NCBI GenBank assembly: GCA_019894875.1
Contig: JAGXNR010000058.1
Coordinates: 1 to 16,466, forward strand
Length of the DNA stretch: 16,466 nt
From: Promethearchaeota archaeon
GTDB lineage: Archaea; Asgardarchaeota; Lokiarchaeia; Sigynarchaeales; SOKP01
Reading direction: 5' to 3'
Shown: positions 14,288 through 16,466 of the stretch, piece by piece
Numbering within the stretch: the stretch's first letter is position 1
Layout: every line of letters starts with the position of its first letter
Program-made: the position numbers and the translations under genes
Notes under the pieces: model-generated
Databases searched by the model: none
What the model was told of the DNA's origin: nothing
Seen by the model: the letters and a program-made list of their open reading frames with translations, nothing else

Positions 14288-15406
14288 TTAATATTTTCGT
14301 GAATAAACAAATTCTGAAAACTCATTAAAGAAACTTTTTTGTTCTTTGTTTAGATCGGGATAAATATCCTTTAACTTATTTTTTGCTTGCTCTACTAAAT
14401 TTTTTGCAAGGTGTTCAGCAATTAATAAGGCATTTGTTTCAGTAAAAATTTCTTTAACTTCTTTTATATCATTTTTAGTTAATTCTTCATTATGAAAGAG
14501 TTCATTAAGTCTTTTCGACTGTTCTTCATCTGTATTCTGAATTGCTAGGATATAAATAATTTTTGAGCGATTCTTAGACTTAATATCATCTTCTAAATCA
14601 ATAATATCATCTCTAATTGCGTGAGCTTGACCAATACTTAATAGAGCATCGCTAAGGGGATTAATCTGATAATGAATATTACCTTTTGCTAGAATAGCCC
14701 CAATTTTAGCTGATTTTTCAAATGATCTAGCCCTTTTCCATTCAGCTATATTTAAATACTGTTCTAATGTCATAGTAATATTATTATAATTCATGTATTC
14801 TTCAACTATTTGCCCCTTCATTAAGAAATCCATAGCTTGAGTGTATTCGTTAATCGCAAGTAATTTTATTTTCTCCGAAAATTTCGCGGATTTTAGTATG
14901 TCTAAACCTAATAAATATCCTTGAGTGCCTCCCAAAATGCTCATATCTCTTCCATATAATTGAACAATTTCGTCTTTTTTTGGGATATTTATTTCTTTAT
15001 AAATTTGATTCAATTCATTCTTTAGTTGCATATGAAAAGTTGGTTTACCCCTTCTTACTATATCATCATCTAAAAGATCATCATGAATTAAATGTCCGCT
15101 GTGTAGTAATTCAACAGCAATAGAAACTTCCCGGATTTGATCAATTTGATCTTCCAAATACATTGGATTTACGATACCAGAAAAAGCAGCATTTAACAAA
15201 ACAGGATGGATTCTTTTTGCTTTCTTATTTAAGATGAATTCCTCCAGTTGGGAAATAAAATCTTTAAGAAGAATATCTTTCTCTGTTTTGTACAATTGAC
15301 TAAAATATTTCGCCAACTCTTCATCGATATGAGTTTTTTCAGTTTTAAAGAATTCTTCAATCACGCTAAAATCACAAAAATAATCATTAGTACTAATATA
15401 AATCAT
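14288..15406 (-). CDS. Polyprenyl diphosphate synthase (short-chain, GGPP/FPP type)
   Basis: It condenses isopentenyl diphosphate with allylic diphosphates to form the isoprenoid chains of archaeal membrane lipids. The 372 residues are all-alpha. KRIHP (64-68) corresponds to the GKRxRP motif. The first Asp-rich motif is DDLLD (109-113) with Arg118-Arg119 after it, and the second is DDIID (266-270). Residue 104, five before the first Asp motif, is Gly, and residue 105 is His. A small residue at -5 usually allows C20 or longer products, so a GGPP-like product is inferred. The protein is about 40 residues longer than usual, with an extra N-terminal stretch and an insertion near 126-148. The AGD motif after the insertion reads GGT here (Asp to Thr). 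The ATG at 15406 is divergent from the phosphodiesterase gene, with 64 bp between. Confidence 0.9.
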   Translation of the reverse strand: MIYISTNDYFCDFSVIEEFFKTEKTHIDEELAKYFSQLYKTEKDILLKDFISQLEEFILNKKAKRIHPVLLNAAFSGIVNPMYLEDQIDQIREVSIAVELLHSGHLIHDDLLDDDIVRRGKPTFHMQLKNELNQIYKEINIPKKDEIVQLYGRDMSILGGTQGYLLGLDILKSAKFSEKIKLLAINEYTQAMDFLMKGQIVEEYMNYNNITMTLEQYLNIAEWKRARSFEKSAKIGAILAKGNIHYQINPLSDALLSIGQAHAIRDDIIDLEDDIKSKNRSKIIYILAIQNTDEEQSKRLNELFHNEELTKNDIKEVKEIFTETNALLIAEHLAKNLVEQAKNKLKDIYPDLNKEQKSFFNEFSEFVYSRKY

Positions 15407-15452
15407 ATAATAATTTAATTTAATTATATCTAATTCCTATTATTTTTATACT

Positions 15453-15460
15453 AAAGGAGT
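15453..15460 (+). promoter_or_regulatory. Ribosome binding site of the phosphodiesterase gene
   Basis: AAGGAGTG lies about 10 nt before the ATG at 15471 and supports that start. Confidence 0.6.
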
Positions 15461-15470
15461 GTTATAAAGA

Positions 15471-15983
15471 ATGAAAATTGCAGTGATAAGTGATACTCAT
15501 GACCATATGAATAACATTCTCCAAGCGGTCTCAATAATTAATGAAAGAAAGGTTAATGCAGTGATTCATTGCGGGGATTATGTTGCACCGTTTGTTAAAA
15601 AGTGGTTTGATAAACTTGATGAACCAATAAAAAAAAACTTTTTTGGAGTTTTTGGTAATAATGATGGGGAACGATTGTTCTTAAAACAAAATTTAGGTCA
15701 AATATGCCAATTAGCTCAAAATGGGAATGAGTGGATTATTGAATTAGGAGGAAAAAGAATTTTTGTATCACATATGCCTAAGCAGGAAACATTAGAAGCA
15801 TTAGCAGCTTCTAACAAATTTGATATTATTCTATCAGGACATACTCATATTTTAAGAAATAAAAAATATGATAATGGTGTTTTAGTAGTTAATCCAGGTG
15901 AACTTTGCGGTTATTTAACAGGAAGATCGACTTTTGCTATTATAGATACAGAAAAACTAGAAGTGGAGATTATAGAATTATAA
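15471..15983 (+). CDS. YfcE/MJ0936-type metallophosphodiesterase
   Basis: This 170-residue cytosolic calcineurin-like phosphoesterase is full length for the YfcE/MJ0936 family. All metal ligands are visible: Asp8 and His10 (SDTHDH), Asp36 (HCGDYV), Asn63 (GNNDGER), His101 (SHM) and His124/His126 (SGHTH). The sequence NPGELCGYLTGR near the C-terminus matches the characterised Methanocaldococcus MJ0936 closely as remembered. MJ0936 cleaves phosphodiesters such as bis-pNPP in a Mn/Ni-dependent way; the natural substrate is unknown. Its start is supported by AAGGAGTG. The HEAT-repeat gene begins 22 bp after its stop on the same strand and could be co-transcribed. Confidence 0.93.
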   Translation: MKIAVISDTHDHMNNILQAVSIINERKVNAVIHCGDYVAPFVKKWFDKLDEPIKKNFFGVFGNNDGERLFLKQNLGQICQLAQNGNEWIIELGGKRIFVSHMPKQETLEALAASNKFDIILSGHTHILRNKKYDNGVLVVNPGELCGYLTGRSTFAIIDTEKLEVEIIEL

Positions 15984-16005
15984 TATTTAATAGTTGACTA
16001 ACTAA

Positions 16006-16466
16006 ATGTTAAGATTATCCCCTACAGAAATTTATAATGATTTCAAAAAGAAAAAAATCAACAAGAATAAAGCATCAGAATTACTGATTTCTATAATTGA
16101 AAATCCTCTCGAATTAGATAACCACGAAAGGAATTTATGCATCAAATTAATAAGGATAATCGATTCAAAAGAAAAGAACATATTTTTTTTCTTAGAGAAT
16201 TTATTAATTTCAGATATAAATGAGTTAGTACGTGGAAATGCAGCTGTTGCACTTATTAAAAATTTCTCTGATTATGCATTAGAACCAATTAAATGGGCTC
16301 TACAATATGAAAAATCAGAAACATCTATTGAATTAATAATTAAAGCATTAGAGAAAACAGATAATCTAAAATTAAAATCATTACTGAAAAGAGTTGAATA
16401 TGTAGTTTTTGAAGGGAAAATCTTTTTCCCTTATGGGACTCATCAAAATATGAATTTAAGTAGTAG
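16006..16466 (+). CDS. HEAT-repeat protein, 3' end cut by window edge
   Basis: The frame opens at the ATG at 16006 and stays open to the last base, giving 153 residues of an incomplete protein. It consists of paired amphipathic helices: IYNDFKKKKINKNKASELLISIIEN-type start, then EKNIFFFLENLLISD with NELVRGNAAVALIKNF (a typical HEAT helix pair with the Arg-Asn-Ala-Ala turn), then EPIKWALQYEKS. The last visible residues (FPYGTHQNMNLSS) begin to look like a leucine-rich or strand-type repeat. HEAT/LRR fusions starting in this way are familiar from Lokiarchaeia (recall, not checked). Such proteins are usually protein-binding scaffolds. No good ribosome site was seen before the ATG; it may be translated by read-through from the phosphodiesterase gene. 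Confidence 0.75.
   Translation, partial: MLRLSPTEIYNDFKKKKINKNKASELLISIIENPLELDNHERNLCIKLIRIIDSKEKNIFFFLENLLISDINELVRGNAAVALIKNFSDYALEPIKWALQYEKSETSIELIIKALEKTDNLKLKSLLKRVEYVVFEGKIFFPYGTHQNMNLSS

Noticed and set aside
1..16466. CRISPR array, transposon or phage island
   Set aside because: No regularly spaced repeats, transposase, integrase or terminal inverted repeats were found.

Overview
The window is about 16.5 kb of AT-rich DNA that looks archaeal, most likely from an Asgard archaeon of the Lokiarchaeia type. This is an inference from gene content: a Ras/Rab-like small GTPase, a short-chain polyprenyl diphosphate synthase, an MJ0936-like phosphodiesterase, a HEAT-repeat protein of a kind common in these genomes, GbsR/MarR-like regulators next to an ABC-2 exporter, and many small winged-helix proteins. 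GGTGA-type ribosome binding sites precede several genes, TATA-like boxes lie 20-60 bp upstream of several starts, and T-rich tracts follow some genes. No rRNA, tRNA, CRISPR array, insertion sequence or phage gene was seen.

Layout. 1-1800 (+): 3' part of a long protein that looks like tandem winged helices. 1797-2090 (-): small winged-helix protein, overlapping it tail to tail by 4 bp. 2295-5507 (-): two purine genes, guaB (IMP dehydrogenase-like) then purH (AICAR transformylase/IMP cyclohydrolase). Together they cover the last steps to IMP and the step from IMP to XMP. Their upstream regions share the 7-mer TAGTAAA/TTTACTA in inverted arrangement, a candidate common operator. 5678-7443 (-): ABC ATPase plus ABC-2 permease operon. 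Facing away from it, 7641-8943 (+), are two GbsR/MarR-like regulators, probably translationally coupled, with a 7-bp inverted repeat between the divergent units. 8950-9630 (-): membrane methyltransferase of the isoprenylcysteine carboxyl methyltransferase (ICMT)/PEMT type. 9758-10600 (-): an ArsR-like regulator followed by a cysteine-containing protein of unknown function. 10816-11724 (-): radical SAM protein. 11845-13455 (+): cytosolic gamma-glutamyltranspeptidase-family hydrolase. 13678-14274 (+): small GTPase with unusual G3 and G4 boxes. 14288-15406 (-): polyprenyl diphosphate synthase. 15471-15983 (+): YfcE/MJ0936-type phosphodiesterase. 16006 to the end (+): 5' part of a HEAT-repeat protein.

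Most of the window is ordinary metabolism and regulation in short one- or two-gene units. The points most worth a second look are the shared purine-gene motif, the GMP-reductase-like loops in the IMP dehydrogenase, the divergent exporter/regulator module, the GTPase with its mimic start upstream, and the tandem winged-helix protein at the left edge. I did not find a clearly new multi-gene system.
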